Both the position numbers and the translations under genes were made by a program. Below are positions 1-8,326 of a stretch of 37,808 nt of DNA, one piece after another (within the stretch, counting starts at the first letter, position 1; every line of letters starts with the position of its first letter). Origin of the DNA: Erwinia tracheiphila (GTDB taxonomy: Bacteria > Pseudomonadota > Gammaproteobacteria > Enterobacterales > Enterobacteriaceae). The stretch spans positions 1 through 37,808 of the forward strand of contig NZ_CP089933.1 of NCBI RefSeq assembly GCF_021365465.1, given 5' to 3'. Below the pieces are notes generated by a model, which ran no database searches, was not told the DNA's origin, and saw nothing but the letters and a program-made list of their open reading frames with translations.

Positions 1-864
1 GTGGCTGACGCTCAGGCCCTGTTCACTCATTACCGGCAGGTCAAAAACCCGAATCCGGAATTCACCCCGCGTGAGGGCAAAAAGACCCTGCCGTTCTGCC
101 GTAAGCTGATGGCGAAAGCCGAAGGCTTCACGTCCCGCTTCGATTTCTCCATGCACGTTGCGTTTGCGCGTTCGCTGGGTGTGCGTCACCGTATGCCACC
201 ACTGTTACGCCGCCGTGCCATCGATGCGCTGTTGCAAGGGCTGTGCTTCCACTACGACCCACTGGCCAACCGCGTCCAGCGTTCCATCACCAATCTGGCC
301 ATCGAGTGCGGGCTGGCCACCGAATCGAAAAACGGCAATCTGTCCATCACCCGTGCCACACGGGCGCTGAAGTTTATGGCGGAGCTGGGGCTGATTACCT
401 ACCAGACAGAGTATGATCCGCAGATCGGCTGTAACATTCCAACCGATATTACGTTCACCCCTGCCCTGTTCTCGGCGCTGGATGTTTCTGACGTGGCCGT
501 TGTGGCCGCGAGGCGCAGTCGCGTGGAGTGGGAAAACCAGCAGCGTGAAAAACAACGTCTCCCCCGACTGGACATGGACGAACTGATAGCCAAAGCCTGG
601 CGGTTCGTGCGTGAGCGGTTCCGGAGTTACCAGTCCGAACGCAAATCGCACGGGCTGAAGCGCGCCCGCGCCCGCCGTGACGCTGACCGTAACCGCCGCG
701 ATATTGAAACTATCGTGAAGCGGCAACTGACGCGGGAAATTGCCGAGGGCCGCTTTACCGGCAACCTGGACGCCGTGCGTCGGGAACAGGCAAGGCGTGT
801 AAAAGAGCGAATGCTGATGTCCCGTGGCAACAACTATACGCGGCTGGCAACGGCCACCACCTGA
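1..864 (+). CDS. repA: RepA, IncFII-type replication initiator
   Basis: This 287-aa protein is full length for IncFII RepA1 (about 285 aa) and carries the family's strongly conserved blocks. Examples are YRQVKNPNP near residue 12, [20 protein letters not shown] near 70, and [13 protein letters not shown] near 200, followed by a basic tail. It binds oriR just downstream and opens the plasmid for replication, acting preferentially in cis. The GTG start is the conserved one: the tap leader frame coming from the window end terminates at bases 6-8, inside the first codons of repA, and GGAAG at 37804-37808 and just before is the ribosome site. Translation should therefore depend on tap translation and be blocked by CopA RNA. 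The start at base 1 is a product of where the circle was opened, not a truncation. Confidence 0.95.
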   Translation: MADAQALFTHYRQVKNPNPEFTPREGKKTLPFCRKLMAKAEGFTSRFDFSMHVAFARSLGVRHRMPPLLRRRAIDALLQGLCFHYDPLANRVQRSITNLAIECGLATESKNGNLSITRATRALKFMAELGLITYQTEYDPQIGCNIPTDITFTPALFSALDVSDVAVVAARRSRVEWENQQREKQRLPRLDMDELIAKAWRFVRERFRSYQSERKSHGLKRARARRDADRNRRDIETIVKRQLTREIAEGRFTGNLDAVRREQARRVKERMLMSRGNNYTRLATATT

Positions 865-1110
865 TCCCCTCTCCTTTCATTAATCCGGCTGACGTCGGAG
901 GGTTCTGCACGTCTGTTACTCACCGTTGCTTATTATCTGAGCGAACGGGCATTACGCCCATCCATGATCCCTCCACTTTTCCTGCCAGACAGTGCTGAAA
1001 TTTTGTCGCCAGTGCCATCTTTGCCCGATGAATTCAGTTACCCACACGTAACTGCAAGGGACTTTTTCCATAAGGTTACAACCGTTATACTCACAGAGCG
1101 CCAGCCGACC
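865..1110. other. oriR: oriR of the IncFII replicon
   Basis: This stretch follows repA directly and matches the R1/R100 origin layout as I recall it. It has a DnaA-box-like TTACCCACA at 1038-1046 (one base off TTATCCACA), then the recognisable run AACTGCAAGGGACTTT and CCATAAGGTTACAACCG. RepA loads here and replication is unidirectional in this family. The degenerate DnaA box is visible; whether it lowers DnaA dependence is unknown. Confidence 0.8.
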
Positions 1111-1911
1111 TGATTTCAAAGTGCGTGGTTCCCTTTAAAAACCTGCTCAGTACTTCTTTTAAATACCTTTTATGTTTTTCATATAAACAAATAACCTGTT
1201 CATCGTCTGCCCTATGGACAGCCTCAGAGAATGCCCGCCCTTGCAGCGGACTCACGTCCGCGCCGGTTCGATAAAAGCAAAGTTACCTCCCGTCGCTACG
1301 CGACAGGCACCGTAAGGCATCTGAATTTAGTTACAGCATTCAGAATCCGTTCCCGAAAACCCAGAATGTGCATATGTGTAACCTCATCAGCGCCCCCACC
1401 ACTGAAAAGCGGCCCCGCCCCGGCCAGAGGCCGGAACAGCGTCGCTTTTAATGATGGATGTTGTAACTAGAACTAAGTCGCTTTGAGAAGTATCGCTGGA
1501 AGGTCTGGATTAACACGCCCGTAAGCGGCCCTCACGGCCCGCTAACGCGGAGATACGCCCCGACTGTGGCTACGCCTTGTCGTGACCACTCCGACAGCGC
1601 ACAAAAGCTTCTGTATCGCTTTTAGCGGGTTTGTGTCTGGCAGGGTGAAGGAATGGATTGGCAGAACCTATCGGAACTGTAACCGGCTGCGCCGGGTCAC
1701 GGTGCCATTCACCAATAAAACTATATTCAGCATCGGCTGGCACCTCCATGCCGCTTTGCGGCATTTAAATAACAGGCTGCGCACTGCTCGCCAGTAGGAA
1801 ATATGTAGCTATTCGGATGTAATAGCCGCAACGCGAGCGACTGCCAGAGGATAATGCGGGATGAGTGTTTACTTCTAAATGGATTTCATTTTGCATTCAT
1901 AATATTACTTT
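1111..1911. other. Non-coding stretch downstream of oriR
   Basis: I see no convincing gene. Short open frames at 1231-1470 and 1582-1797 lack ribosome sites and look like chance. There is a copy of ATGTTGTAACTA at 1458-1469, a motif also present at both arms of the inverted repeat at 10840-10964. A GC-rich block at about 1518-1565 (CGCTAACGCGGAGATACGCC) resembles a block near 20090-20140. Base composition turns AT-rich after about 1860, where the partition operators begin. Confidence 0.5.
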
Positions 1912-2013
1912 TTTAATATTAAATTAATATGATTAAAACATCAAAGAACCTATTGACATCACTTACCGAGGGTTTAATATAGCTGCGTCAATTCATCGTT
2001 TTTAATATTAAAA
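1912..2013. promoter_or_regulatory. Promoter and operator/centromere sites of the par operon
   Basis: The palindrome TTTAATATTAAA occurs at 1912-1923 and 2001-2012, with a half copy at about 1973-1980. TTGACA (1953-1958) and TAATAT (1975-1980), 16 bp apart, form a good sigma70 promoter lying between the two palindromes. The same palindrome recurs downstream of the operon. Such sites are expected targets of the small ribbon-helix-helix partner, which in ParFG-type systems both represses the promoter and builds the partition complex. Binding itself is an inference. Confidence 0.65.
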
Positions 2014-2027
2014 TGGATTAAATTAAG

Positions 2028-2678
2028 ATGATACTTACAATTGCAAATACGAAAGGCGGTGTGGGAAAGTCTACCCTGGCAGTAAACATCGCAGTGGAAC
2101 GTGCCCGCTTAGGTAAACGTGTATGGCTGGTTGATGGAGACCGGCAGGGTTCCTCGCAAACAGCAATTTTGATCCGTAGTGAGGCGGGTTTAGAACCCGG
2201 CTTAGCATGTTCACATTTTCCTGACGGCCCAATTCTTAGGACGCAGGTTTTACAACAGAAATCTAATTTTGATGAGGTGATCATTGAATGTGGAGGTAGG
2301 GACTCAACAGCAATGCGTGCAGCATTAACGCTGACTGATATTCTCGTAGTGCCTTTCGTTCCCGGTAGTTTTGAAGTGTGGGCTATGGAAGATGTTGTCA
2401 ATCTGGTGCGTGATGCCAGAAGTGTGCGAGATGGTTTAACAGCTTTCTCTTTACTCAACCGTGCTGATCCCAATCCTCGCAGCAATGATAATGCCGATAT
2501 GCTGGATGCGATGAGAGAATATAACGAAGACATACAATTACTGGATCATACAATCAGGCAAAGGAAAGTTTTTGCAGCAGCAGCAGGAAGCGGAAGGTCT
2601 GTTTCCGAGCTTAAATTGCGTACTCATGAGAAGGCAGCTAAAACAGAGTTAGATACACTTGTTTCAATACTCTTTTAG
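2028..2678 (+). CDS. parA: ParA-family partition ATPase (short, type Ib-like)
   Basis: The 216-aa protein begins MILTIANTKGGVGKST, a deviant Walker A motif with the signature lysine (KGGVGKST, residues 9-16), followed by the D-G-D block (LVDGDRQGS, about 35-43) and a third motif near DEVIIECGG (about 84-92). Its length and lack of an N-terminal DNA-binding domain fit the short ParF/type Ib ATPases, which form ATP-dependent nucleoid gradients to distribute plasmid copies. Only a weak ribosome site (TTAAG) precedes the ATG. A small ribbon-helix-helix gene follows after 39 bp, as expected for this partition type. Regulation is probably through the flanking TTTAATATTAAA palindromes. Confidence 0.88.
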   Translation: MILTIANTKGGVGKSTLAVNIAVERARLGKRVWLVDGDRQGSSQTAILIRSEAGLEPGLACSHFPDGPILRTQVLQQKSNFDEVIIECGGRDSTAMRAALTLTDILVVPFVPGSFEVWAMEDVVNLVRDARSVRDGLTAFSLLNRADPNPRSNDNADMLDAMREYNEDIQLLDHTIRQRKVFAAAAGSGRSVSELKLRTHEKAAKTELDTLVSILF

Positions 2679-2717
2679 AATTAAAGTAATATTAAAATAA
2701 ACTCATTTGGATTTCAT

Positions 2718-2999
2718 ATGGCTATTACAAGAAAGCCAGTAGTCAAGGCAGAACCAGTAGATACCATTAGTAACTTCATAAATCAGGCTCCCGATGGCAT
2801 TAAGAGTGAAACACCTCCCGAAAAAAAGGGAGTCGTCAAAGGTCAGCGGCAGCAGATTACAGTGACATTTGACCCTGATGTCATTGAGCTTTTAGATATC
2901 ATGTCAACAGAAGAGGGGGTATCAAGAGCGGCACTAATCAGGATGGCAGTAAAACAACTCATTACTCGTGGAACCACTGTTGGTGGAACCAATCAGTAA
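2718..2999 (+). CDS. Ribbon-helix-helix centromere-binding partner of ParA
   Basis: The 93-aa protein has an unstructured, charged N-terminal half. A C-terminal ribbon-helix-helix domain follows: QQITVTFDPDVIELLDIMS at about 50-68 forms the strand and first helix, then SRAALIRMAVKQLI at about 74-87 forms the second helix. This matches ParG/Omega-like partners, in which the flexible tail stimulates the ATPase and the fold binds the operator DNA. It lies immediately after parA in the same transcription unit. The palindromes before parA and after this gene are the natural candidates for its sites. It could be called a CopG-family repressor if seen alone; the position makes a partition role much more likely. 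Confidence 0.8.
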   Translation: MAITRKPVVKAEPVDTISNFINQAPDGIKSETPPEKKGVVKGQRQQITVTFDPDVIELLDIMSTEEGVSRAALIRMAVKQLITRGTTVGGTNQ

Positions 3000-3003
3000 A
3001 TCA

Positions 3004-3041
3004 TTTTAATATTAAAATGATATTGCTATGGATTAAATTAA
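3004..3041. promoter_or_regulatory. Downstream par operator/centromere copy
   Basis: An extended palindrome TTTTAATATTAAAA (3004-3017) is followed by ATGGATTAAATTAA (3028-3041). The same pair of elements, in the same order, stands just before parA (2000-2013 and 2013-2026). The partition cassette is thus bracketed by matching sites. Confidence 0.55.
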
Positions 3042-3087
3042 TTGGATAATAACATTATTGCAACTGCATATTATGTGAAAATTCCTG

Positions 3088-3113
3088 CAGACCTAAATTG
3101 CAATTTAGGTCTG
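3088..3113. terminator. 26-bp perfect palindrome
   Basis: Each arm is CAGACCTAAATTG read from either end, with no loop bases. It lies between the par operon and the converging small gene at 3130-3345. The position suits a bidirectional transcription stop, but there is no clear T-run on either side, so an operator is also possible. Confidence 0.4.
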
Positions 3114-3129
3114 TCAAACCTATTGGTGA

Positions 3130-3345
3130 CTATGTTTGCCACCTTCCATCATATTCATCCCACCCCCGGCCGGTCTGGTCATTGGTAAGCAGACAGTCAA
3201 TGACCATACAGTTACGAGCATCTGCTATCATATTAATTTCACTGAATAAATAATCTACCTGTTCATGGTTAGGAAACTGAATCATCGTTTTAAAAATTTC
3301 CTGACCATGAGCAGCAGTGTCTGTAATGCAGTAATGATGTGCCAT
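3130..3345 (-). CDS. Hypothetical small protein, 5' end altered by IS91
   Basis: This is an open frame of 71 codons starting MAHHYCITDT and ending TGRGWDEYDGRWQT. I do not recognise the family. It lies on the minus strand directly beside the IS91-family element: the presumed oriIS end is at about 3353, only 8 bp upstream of this ATG, so the native promoter and ribosome site, and perhaps N-terminal codons, have been replaced by IS sequence. An upstream in-frame ATG at 3363 lies inside the IS. The frame has ordinary codon use with acidic and aromatic residues spread evenly, which favours a real gene or a 3' remnant of one. Expression would depend on reading from the IS. Confidence 0.45.
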   Translation of the reverse strand: MAHHYCITDTAAHGQEIFKTMIQFPNHEQVDYLFSEINMIADARNCMVIDCLLTNDQTGRGWDEYDGRWQT

Positions 3346-3415
3346 CGGGAACGTTATGGTCATAAAATGGCATTTGCGGCGCGTTTTTAACCTGAAAGCT
3401 GTTTTTCAGACGCAC

Positions 3416-4630
3416 TTATCCCGCAGTCTGTGCCAGAAGCCATCGTTTCCGGTCGATGTTATGCAGTCTTTCTGCCACCAACTCCGACGCGTGCCTCCCG
3501 GCCTGCGCACTGCTGAAGCGCAGTCGGTTGCCGCACAGAATGCATTTGTACGGATCCGTGCGCAGAAATTCTTTCATCAGCGCGGCGAAGCCGGGCTTCT
3601 CCGGTTTTTTCCGCGCTTCCATCTCCAGGGCTTCATACACCTTCGGCAGCAGGCTACCCCGTTTACGGTTTGATAAAAAACCGTAATAACGCACCATCTT
3701 AAAATGCTTCGCCGGGATATGGCTGATATAACGTCCGATCATATCTTCCTGCGTCAGCGTCTGCTGCCGGTACTGCTGCGTACGGTGGTCGTAATAGTGG
3801 TGCACCACCGCGCCGCCGCTGTAGTGCCTCAGCTTCGCCGCCGACACGGGGGGCCGTTTCAGGTACCGGCCCAGATATTTGACGCTCCGCCAGGCCCCCC
3901 GGGTCTTCTTCGCGAAGTGGACCTTCCAGCGGCGCCCGTACTGCGCCTGCAGATAGCGCAGCCACTGTTTTTTGTCGTGGATATGCCCCAGCCCCGGCAG
4001 CCTGCCGGGGTTAATCAGGTCATAGCTGTGGCGCAGCAGCCGGATGACGGCTCCGCGCCAGATTTCCTCCACGGCATGCTTTTTAAAGAAGAGGTCGCGC
4101 CATACGCCGTGTTTAATATCAAGCCCGCCGCGGGTGACGGAGAGATGAATGTGGGGATGCTGGTTGAGCTGGCGACCGTAGGTGTGCAGGGCGCAGAAGA
4201 TACCGACTTCCACACCCTGTTTTCTGGCCCAGCGGAGCATGGCGCGGGTGGCTGCGCGGAACAGGGCATTGAGCAGAGGCCAGTTATTGTTGAAAAAGGG
4301 CCACAGCAGATGGGGCATGGTGAAGGTGATATGCTGCCAGTCGCAGTCGGGCAGAATTTGCTGTTGCTCTGTAATCCACTGCTCCGTGGCCTTATGTCCG
4401 CAGGAGCTGCAGCCTTTTGATTTACAGGTCTGGCAGAAGAAGCGGGTGTGGGTGCAGTCCGGGGAGGCGCAGCAGTATCGCTTCACCCCCATGGCAGCAG
4501 TGCCGCAGGCGAGCATGCGCTCGACGCAGAGTACGGTCCAGGGGCTGAGGGTGTCCCCGTGTTTATCCATATACCGGTTCCAGGCGTCATCAGTGGTGAA
4601 CAGCAGTTTTGCCGGGCGCGGGATATACAT
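3416..4630 (-). CDS. tnpA: IS91-family Y2 transposase
   Basis: The 404-aa protein has an N-terminal cysteine-rich zinc-binding region (Cys53, 54, 59, 66, 69, 74 and 77). It also has the HUH metal motif HPHIH (His158-His162) and two candidate catalytic tyrosines four apart in KYLGRYLKRP (Tyr252 and Tyr256). This is the arrangement of IS91/IS1294 transposases, which nick and replicate the element by rolling circle from oriIS to terIS. The start follows the small upstream frame by about 8 bp, suggesting translational coupling. The length is slightly below IS91's 426 aa but no domain appears missing. Failure to stop at terIS is known in this family to carry neighbouring DNA along; here that neighbour is the toxin-like gene. 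Confidence 0.9.
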   Translation of the reverse strand: MYIPRPAKLLFTTDDAWNRYMDKHGDTLSPWTVLCVERMLACGTAAMGVKRYCCASPDCTHTRFFCQTCKSKGCSSCGHKATEQWITEQQQILPDCDWQHITFTMPHLLWPFFNNNWPLLNALFRAATRAMLRWARKQGVEVGIFCALHTYGRQLNQHPHIHLSVTRGGLDIKHGVWRDLFFKKHAVEEIWRGAVIRLLRHSYDLINPGRLPGLGHIHDKKQWLRYLQAQYGRRWKVHFAKKTRGAWRSVKYLGRYLKRPPVSAAKLRHYSGGAVVHHYYDHRTQQYRQQTLTQEDMIGRYISHIPAKHFKMVRYYGFLSNRKRGSLLPKVYEALEMEARKKPEKPGFAALMKEFLRTDPYKCILCGNRLRFSSAQAGRHASELVAERLHNIDRKRWLLAQTAG

Positions 4631-4638
4631 GCGGCGGA

Positions 4639-5057
4639 TTATCGCTCTGCAGTGGCACCGGTATTATAGTGCCAGTCGTCACAGTCATCGGCCCAGTTGT
4701 CGGTGTGTTTATCCCAGGGAGCGAAGGTCACCGGCAGCATGCCGGATTCTGTGGCGATAATAAACACATCGGCTGGCATGGACTCAAGGACGACATCGCC
4801 GTCGGGTGAGTCAGGCGGCTCAAAGCCGCGGATGATGCAGACGAGAGGCGGGTCGAAGTGTGTATCGAGGAAAAACTGTGGCCCCAGGTGGACACAGTGA
4901 CGAATGGCATCCTGCGGAGTGTCGTAAAAAACTCGTCGGGGTCGTCATAATCGCTCCGGGGCGGAATGGACACCAGAAAACGCTTAGGATATCCGGGTAT
5001 AGCGCGTCGGGACGAGGGCGTGGGTTTACGCTTTCTGGGGGCTTTGCTACGGGCCAT
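4639..5057 (-). pseudogene. Small IS91 upstream ORF, frame-shifted at a T6 run
   Basis: From an ATG at 5057 (AGGA ribosome site 8-11 bp upstream) the frame reads MARSKAPRKRKP to about SDYDDPDEFF. At the T6 run around 4928-4933 it leaves what looks like the true coding frame. Read in the -1 frame the protein continues FYDTPQDAIRHCVHLGPQ, then about 90 well-formed residues rich in Asp, Trp and Pro, ending with a TAA at 4641-4639, 8 bp before tnpA. In the unshifted frame the product instead becomes a Ser-rich tail stopping at 4728. This corresponds to the accessory ORF121-type gene of IS91. Either it is mutated by one missing base, or the six-T run permits slippage. Function unknown. Confidence 0.6.
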
Positions 5058-5164
5058 GTGAATGATTTCCTGAGAAATTAACATACCGCAGAGTATAAAG
5101 CTGTGAGCCGGTCATGAACACCCTCGGAACGGCAGAGCCGTGACGCTCGCCCTGTAAGGGCGCT

Positions 5165-5263
5165 ATGTTCATTAGCGACCTGGCTGAATTGTTTTCAGTG
5201 TCACGGCCAACAGTATACCGGACGTTAATACGGAGTCGGACACTTCCGGAAGGGAGTAAATAA
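5165..5263 (+). pseudogene. Serine resolvase C-terminal remnant
   Basis: Thirty-two codons read ISDLAELFSVSRPTVYRTLI plus a short tail before TAA (5261-5263). This is the helix-turn-helix that ends Tn3-type resolvases and invertases. The catalytic N-terminal domain is absent and the sequence to the left is IS91, so the gene was cut by the insertion. It shows that the toxin-like gene at 5343 sits in former transposon DNA. Confidence 0.7.
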
Positions 5264-5342
5264 GCGAAAGTGTTGTTAACTGAAAGTAATACAGGCACAG
5301 ATATGCAATATAAGTCATTTTTACATGGACCAGGACTTAATC

Positions 5343-8054
5343 ATGCCAGTATCAGCGTTGCAGCACAGAGTTACAGCCGGAGCTTATCAGAATAAACTTC
5401 ACGATAATATCAAAGGGAACTTCACAACACAGGCTCAAAGCCTACACTCAGACCGTTCTGCCAACCCGGATGAAATACACCATTTAGGACGTAGTATTAA
5501 CAGAGTAGTCAATTCTCACGAAGAACTGAGCAGGCCATCGTACCAGACTACATCTCCGCGACAGGGCATAGCCGCACCGCTGTTGATGCTGTTGAGCCAG
5601 GTAAGACTTGATGGTATCCCTGTTTCATCAACAACTGATATCCCTGCATTCACCTCAGAGAGAAGCATGTCCTCTCCAGTTTCCCGAGATACAGCGCATT
5701 CAGATAACAGCGGTAATGGCTTCAGTACTATGCTGAGTCCGGTTGCAAATGCTCTGTATGAAACAGGTAAGTTTATAGCCCGGCATGACCCACTGAGATT
5801 TCCAGGAGCAGATGCTGCAACTTTGCCAGGTGAGGGAGTAAACTCAATAACGGCCACAGACATAGCTAAGGATATAAATGAAAGCCGTTACTTATCTGGT
5901 GATATTGGTAAAAAAATAATAGAAATAGTTAGTACTATAGAGCGTCGCGAAGATTTAATTGCAATAAAAAACGTTATAAATAAACTTAATGGCATTGCCA
6001 CTAACGCAGAAGATAAATACCCTTCAGATACTACTGAGAAAAATATTGACCATTTGATTTATCTCATAGAAAATTCAGATGGTATTATATCCGATTTTGA
6101 AATAAAACATCATCAAAACAGTTTCTGCAATCAACTTAAAATGCAGTTGGAAAATTATATTAAAACCGCAGTTGATATAACTGATAAAAAAGATGCATTA
6201 AAATTCAAAGAGTATATTGGAAAAATTCCTTCACTGAAGTTAACTCCAGACAGCAGAGGAGAAGGCTACGAGCCAGTAGAAAGTCAGGTCGCAAGTAATC
6301 TGGTGAGAAGTGTTTACTGGTTTCAAAACGATGACGGATATTCAGCAGCACATGGATTAAGATATGAAGCCCATAAAGCTATGCTCACATATATAATCGC
6401 TGAAAAAGGGCTTGGTGACCTAAACAAGTTGCCTGATAACTGGTACAAAGGCGATGAGGCCTTGCGATTGTTTAGTATACTTTACAGGGATCTAGAGAAT
6501 AACTTAAAAAACAAAGGGGAAACTTACCTTATCAGGTCTGCCCGGCAATTTTACTCATCACTTCGTGGTTCATACAGTGGAGATAGTACTCTCGAAATCA
6601 AAGGATTAGAGAAAAAAACATTATCCTCGTACTCTGATAAAGATAAATTACTTGCACTAAGGTATTACTTCAATAAACCGGTAGATATAGAGTATCATCA
6701 GGAAACCAATAAACAGAGGTTTCTTAAAATTGTTGACTTTGTTCTTACATTACAATCAATTTCAGCAGTAATGCGCCCAAAGACCTCCTCTGGAGGGAAT
6801 CACAGGCATCATCATAACGGGCAAAGAACTGTTACTTCGACTATATATGGTAAGCAGCCGGGAGGGAAGACAAGAAATTTCAGGCTGAAAATTAATAAAA
6901 AAAATAATGAGTTAGTCATCACCCCAACTAAAGGGGTGGGTTTAAAAAAACAAGGACTAATAAACCGTAAGAACAAAGAGATTCTATCAAATCGCAACAA
7001 AATAAGTGATGTGAAATTTAAATCAAGTAAAGGGAAAGTCAGTAATAAATTTCAGCCCACCGTATCCAGGGAAGTTCGTGATAAAATAATGCCGAATATG
7101 CATGCAGAAAACATTGATCCTAAAAAACTTTCCACTCCGAATGATATGGGTTTGATGCGGCATGAAAATGGCAGAAAATATATCAAGATAGATAAGTCCT
7201 ATATAGAGGTAAAAGAACGAGAAGGCTATTTTTTCATCAAGAAAAATGGTGGAGGGGTAATAAATATCGAGTATAGAAATAATGAAATCCATTTAGAATC
7301 CCACAGGCACCGTCTTGCTCGTATAAAATACCAAGGGCTTAGTGGGAGAATGACAAGACCTGACCAAATGATAGCTAACAGATTAAAAGTTAGTGAAGTG
7401 AAAGCTAAAGAGATACTATCAAAATATGAATTCCCTGAAGGAATTCAGCTTTACACGGAAGGAACCTTTGCCATGTCAGTCAGGGATACCGGAACATTCC
7501 CCGAGTGGGCTAAAAGTTTTAAAAAAATAGATGCTAATGATTATGTTTCACCTTACAGAGAAAGCAAAGTTATGGATAATGGGCTGCACGGGTTTAATGG
7601 CAAAAGTAATTATTTTTATAGAGTAGATAACACCCCACCAGAAACAGTATTAAAAAATGGATTTAAAGCATCAGAAGATTATACTGCAATATCAAAGATG
7701 CTACCAGAGGATATGGATGGCGTTATTGTTGCAGAAAGCCTTGAAGGAGCACGGAGATATCAAACCATAAATAAAAATTCACATATCTACAGAATTGATG
7801 GGAAAAACGTTGAAGGTGTATCATTAAGAGATAATTTGTATACGAATGAAAAAGGACTGAATGATTTTTTAGGAGAACCATTAGCTAAAAAACACGCCAC
7901 CTTAGAGTCTCTTGCTGAGGATACCAATGGTGCTATCTATCTTGATGAAGTCCATTTAAGAAAGGAAACCATTAGCCCAAGCGCAATAAGCATTGTGCAT
8001 CCTCATGAAATTAGTGGGGATTTATCATCAGGACCATGGCAAAAATATTTATAA
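5343..8054 (+). CDS. Large protein with pertussis-toxin-S1-like ADP-ribosyltransferase C-terminus
   Basis: The start at 5343 (MPVSALQHR) has AGGA 7 bp upstream; the ATG at 5325 has no such site. The product is 903 aa. Residues 1-60 are rich in Ser, Asn, His and Gln and have no hydrophobic signal, as in type III secreted proteins. Residues about 590-690 contain a module (GRKYIKIDKSYIEVKER, later HRHRLARIKYQGLSGR) of a sort I associate with large multidomain toxins. From about 755 the sequence reads FYRVDNTPPETVLKNGF, closely resembling the pertussis S1 opening YRYDSRPPEDVFQNGF, with Arg760. The segment IYLDEVHLRKETISPSAISIV resembles the S1 catalytic-Glu strand and gives Glu869. The Ser-Thr-Ser motif between them is not evident. 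The gene is far more AT-rich than its neighbours and has no adjacent chaperone or immunity gene. The role is inferred: modification of a host or rival protein. Confidence 0.65.
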   Translation: MPVSALQHRVTAGAYQNKLHDNIKGNFTTQAQSLHSDRSANPDEIHHLGRSINRVVNSHEELSRPSYQTTSPRQGIAAPLLMLLSQVRLDGIPVSSTTDIPAFTSERSMSSPVSRDTAHSDNSGNGFSTMLSPVANALYETGKFIARHDPLRFPGADAATLPGEGVNSITATDIAKDINESRYLSGDIGKKIIEIVSTIERREDLIAIKNVINKLNGIATNAEDKYPSDTTEKNIDHLIYLIENSDGIISDFEIKHHQNSFCNQLKMQLENYIKTAVDITDKKDALKFKEYIGKIPSLKLTPDSRGEGYEPVESQVASNLVRSVYWFQNDDGYSAAHGLRYEAHKAMLTYIIAEKGLGDLNKLPDNWYKGDEALRLFSILYRDLENNLKNKGETYLIRSARQFYSSLRGSYSGDSTLEIKGLEKKTLSSYSDKDKLLALRYYFNKPVDIEYHQETNKQRFLKIVDFVLTLQSISAVMRPKTSSGGNHRHHHNGQRTVTSTIYGKQPGGKTRNFRLKINKKNNELVITPTKGVGLKKQGLINRKNKEILSNRNKISDVKFKSSKGKVSNKFQPTVSREVRDKIMPNMHAENIDPKKLSTPNDMGLMRHENGRKYIKIDKSYIEVKEREGYFFIKKNGGGVINIEYRNNEIHLESHRHRLARIKYQGLSGRMTRPDQMIANRLKVSEVKAKEILSKYEFPEGIQLYTEGTFAMSVRDTGTFPEWAKSFKKIDANDYVSPYRESKVMDNGLHGFNGKSNYFYRVDNTPPETVLKNGFKASEDYTAISKMLPEDMDGVIVAESLEGARRYQTINKNSHIYRIDGKNVEGVSLRDNLYTNEKGLNDFLGEPLAKKHATLESLAEDTNGAIYLDEVHLRKETISPSAISIVHPHEISGDLSSGPWQKYL

Positions 8055-8078
8055 TATAGTGCGTATGACACTTTACAG

Positions 8079-8107
8079 AGTCACAATGATAATTGTGACT
8101 TTGGTTT
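8079..8107 (+). terminator. Hairpin after the toxin-like gene
   Basis: AGTCACAAT (8079-8087) and ATTGTGACT (8092-8100) form a 9-bp perfect stem with a 4-nt loop, followed by TTGGTTT. It starts 25 bp after the stop codon and is a plausible intrinsic terminator, although the T-run is interrupted. Confidence 0.55.
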
Positions 8108-8155
8108 GCTGGTTGCGAACCCAGATCGGAAATTTTGGCGGGTTCCCGCTTACAA

Positions 8156-8326
8156 CCCCATGAATGGCTGCTGCTTGTGCCCCAGCCAACGCGGGCCGAT
8201 ATGAAACAGGATGTGGCGACGTATATCCGTCACTACAACCTTGAGCGAAATCATGCAGCCGATGGAGGACTGTCTCCTGCGCTCTATGAGCGACTTACTG
8301 AGAAAAAAGTGTCCGGTTTAAATTGA
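8156..8326 (+). pseudogene. IS3-family transposase (OrfB) C-terminal remnant
   Basis: The frame reads HEWLLLVPQPTRADMKQ and then DVATYIRHYNLERNHAADGG, LSPALYERL and a stop. This is the C-terminal part of IS3-family integrase-like transposases, where the RxHxxxNGxxP-like end lies downstream of the catalytic Glu. The D-D-E core is missing, so it is a dead fragment. Together with the resolvase remnant at 5165 it brackets the toxin-like gene with insertion debris. Confidence 0.65.

Larger units (their letters stand above)
3353..5166 (-). mobile_element. IS91-family rolling-circle insertion sequence
   Basis: The element is about 1.81 kb and carries an HUH transposase and a small upstream frame, the two-gene layout of IS91 (1.83 kb). 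The tetranucleotide GAAC at 3349-3352 abuts the end downstream of the transposase, matching the GAAC/CAAG (GTTC/CTTG) target rule for the oriIS end. The other (terIS) end is placed near 5166, because a resolvase C-terminus resumes at 5165. Both ends are approximate. As expected for the family there is no target duplication. The terIS side faces the toxin-like gene at 5343. Confidence 0.75.

Noticed and set aside
1231..1470. 79-codon frame downstream of oriR
   Set aside because: It is basic, low in hydrophobic residues and has no ribosome site; I could not link it to a known IncFII protein.
3704..4420. 238-codon open frame antisense to the IS91 transposase
   Set aside because: It lies wholly opposite a gene with clear catalytic motifs, has no ribosome site, and its composition is typical of a GC-rich shadow frame.
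8131..8142. AATTTTGGCGGG also present at 37571-37582 in the CopT leader, with a similar string near 8411
   Set aside because: The shared stretch is about 12 bp with no extended alignment around it; probably chance.
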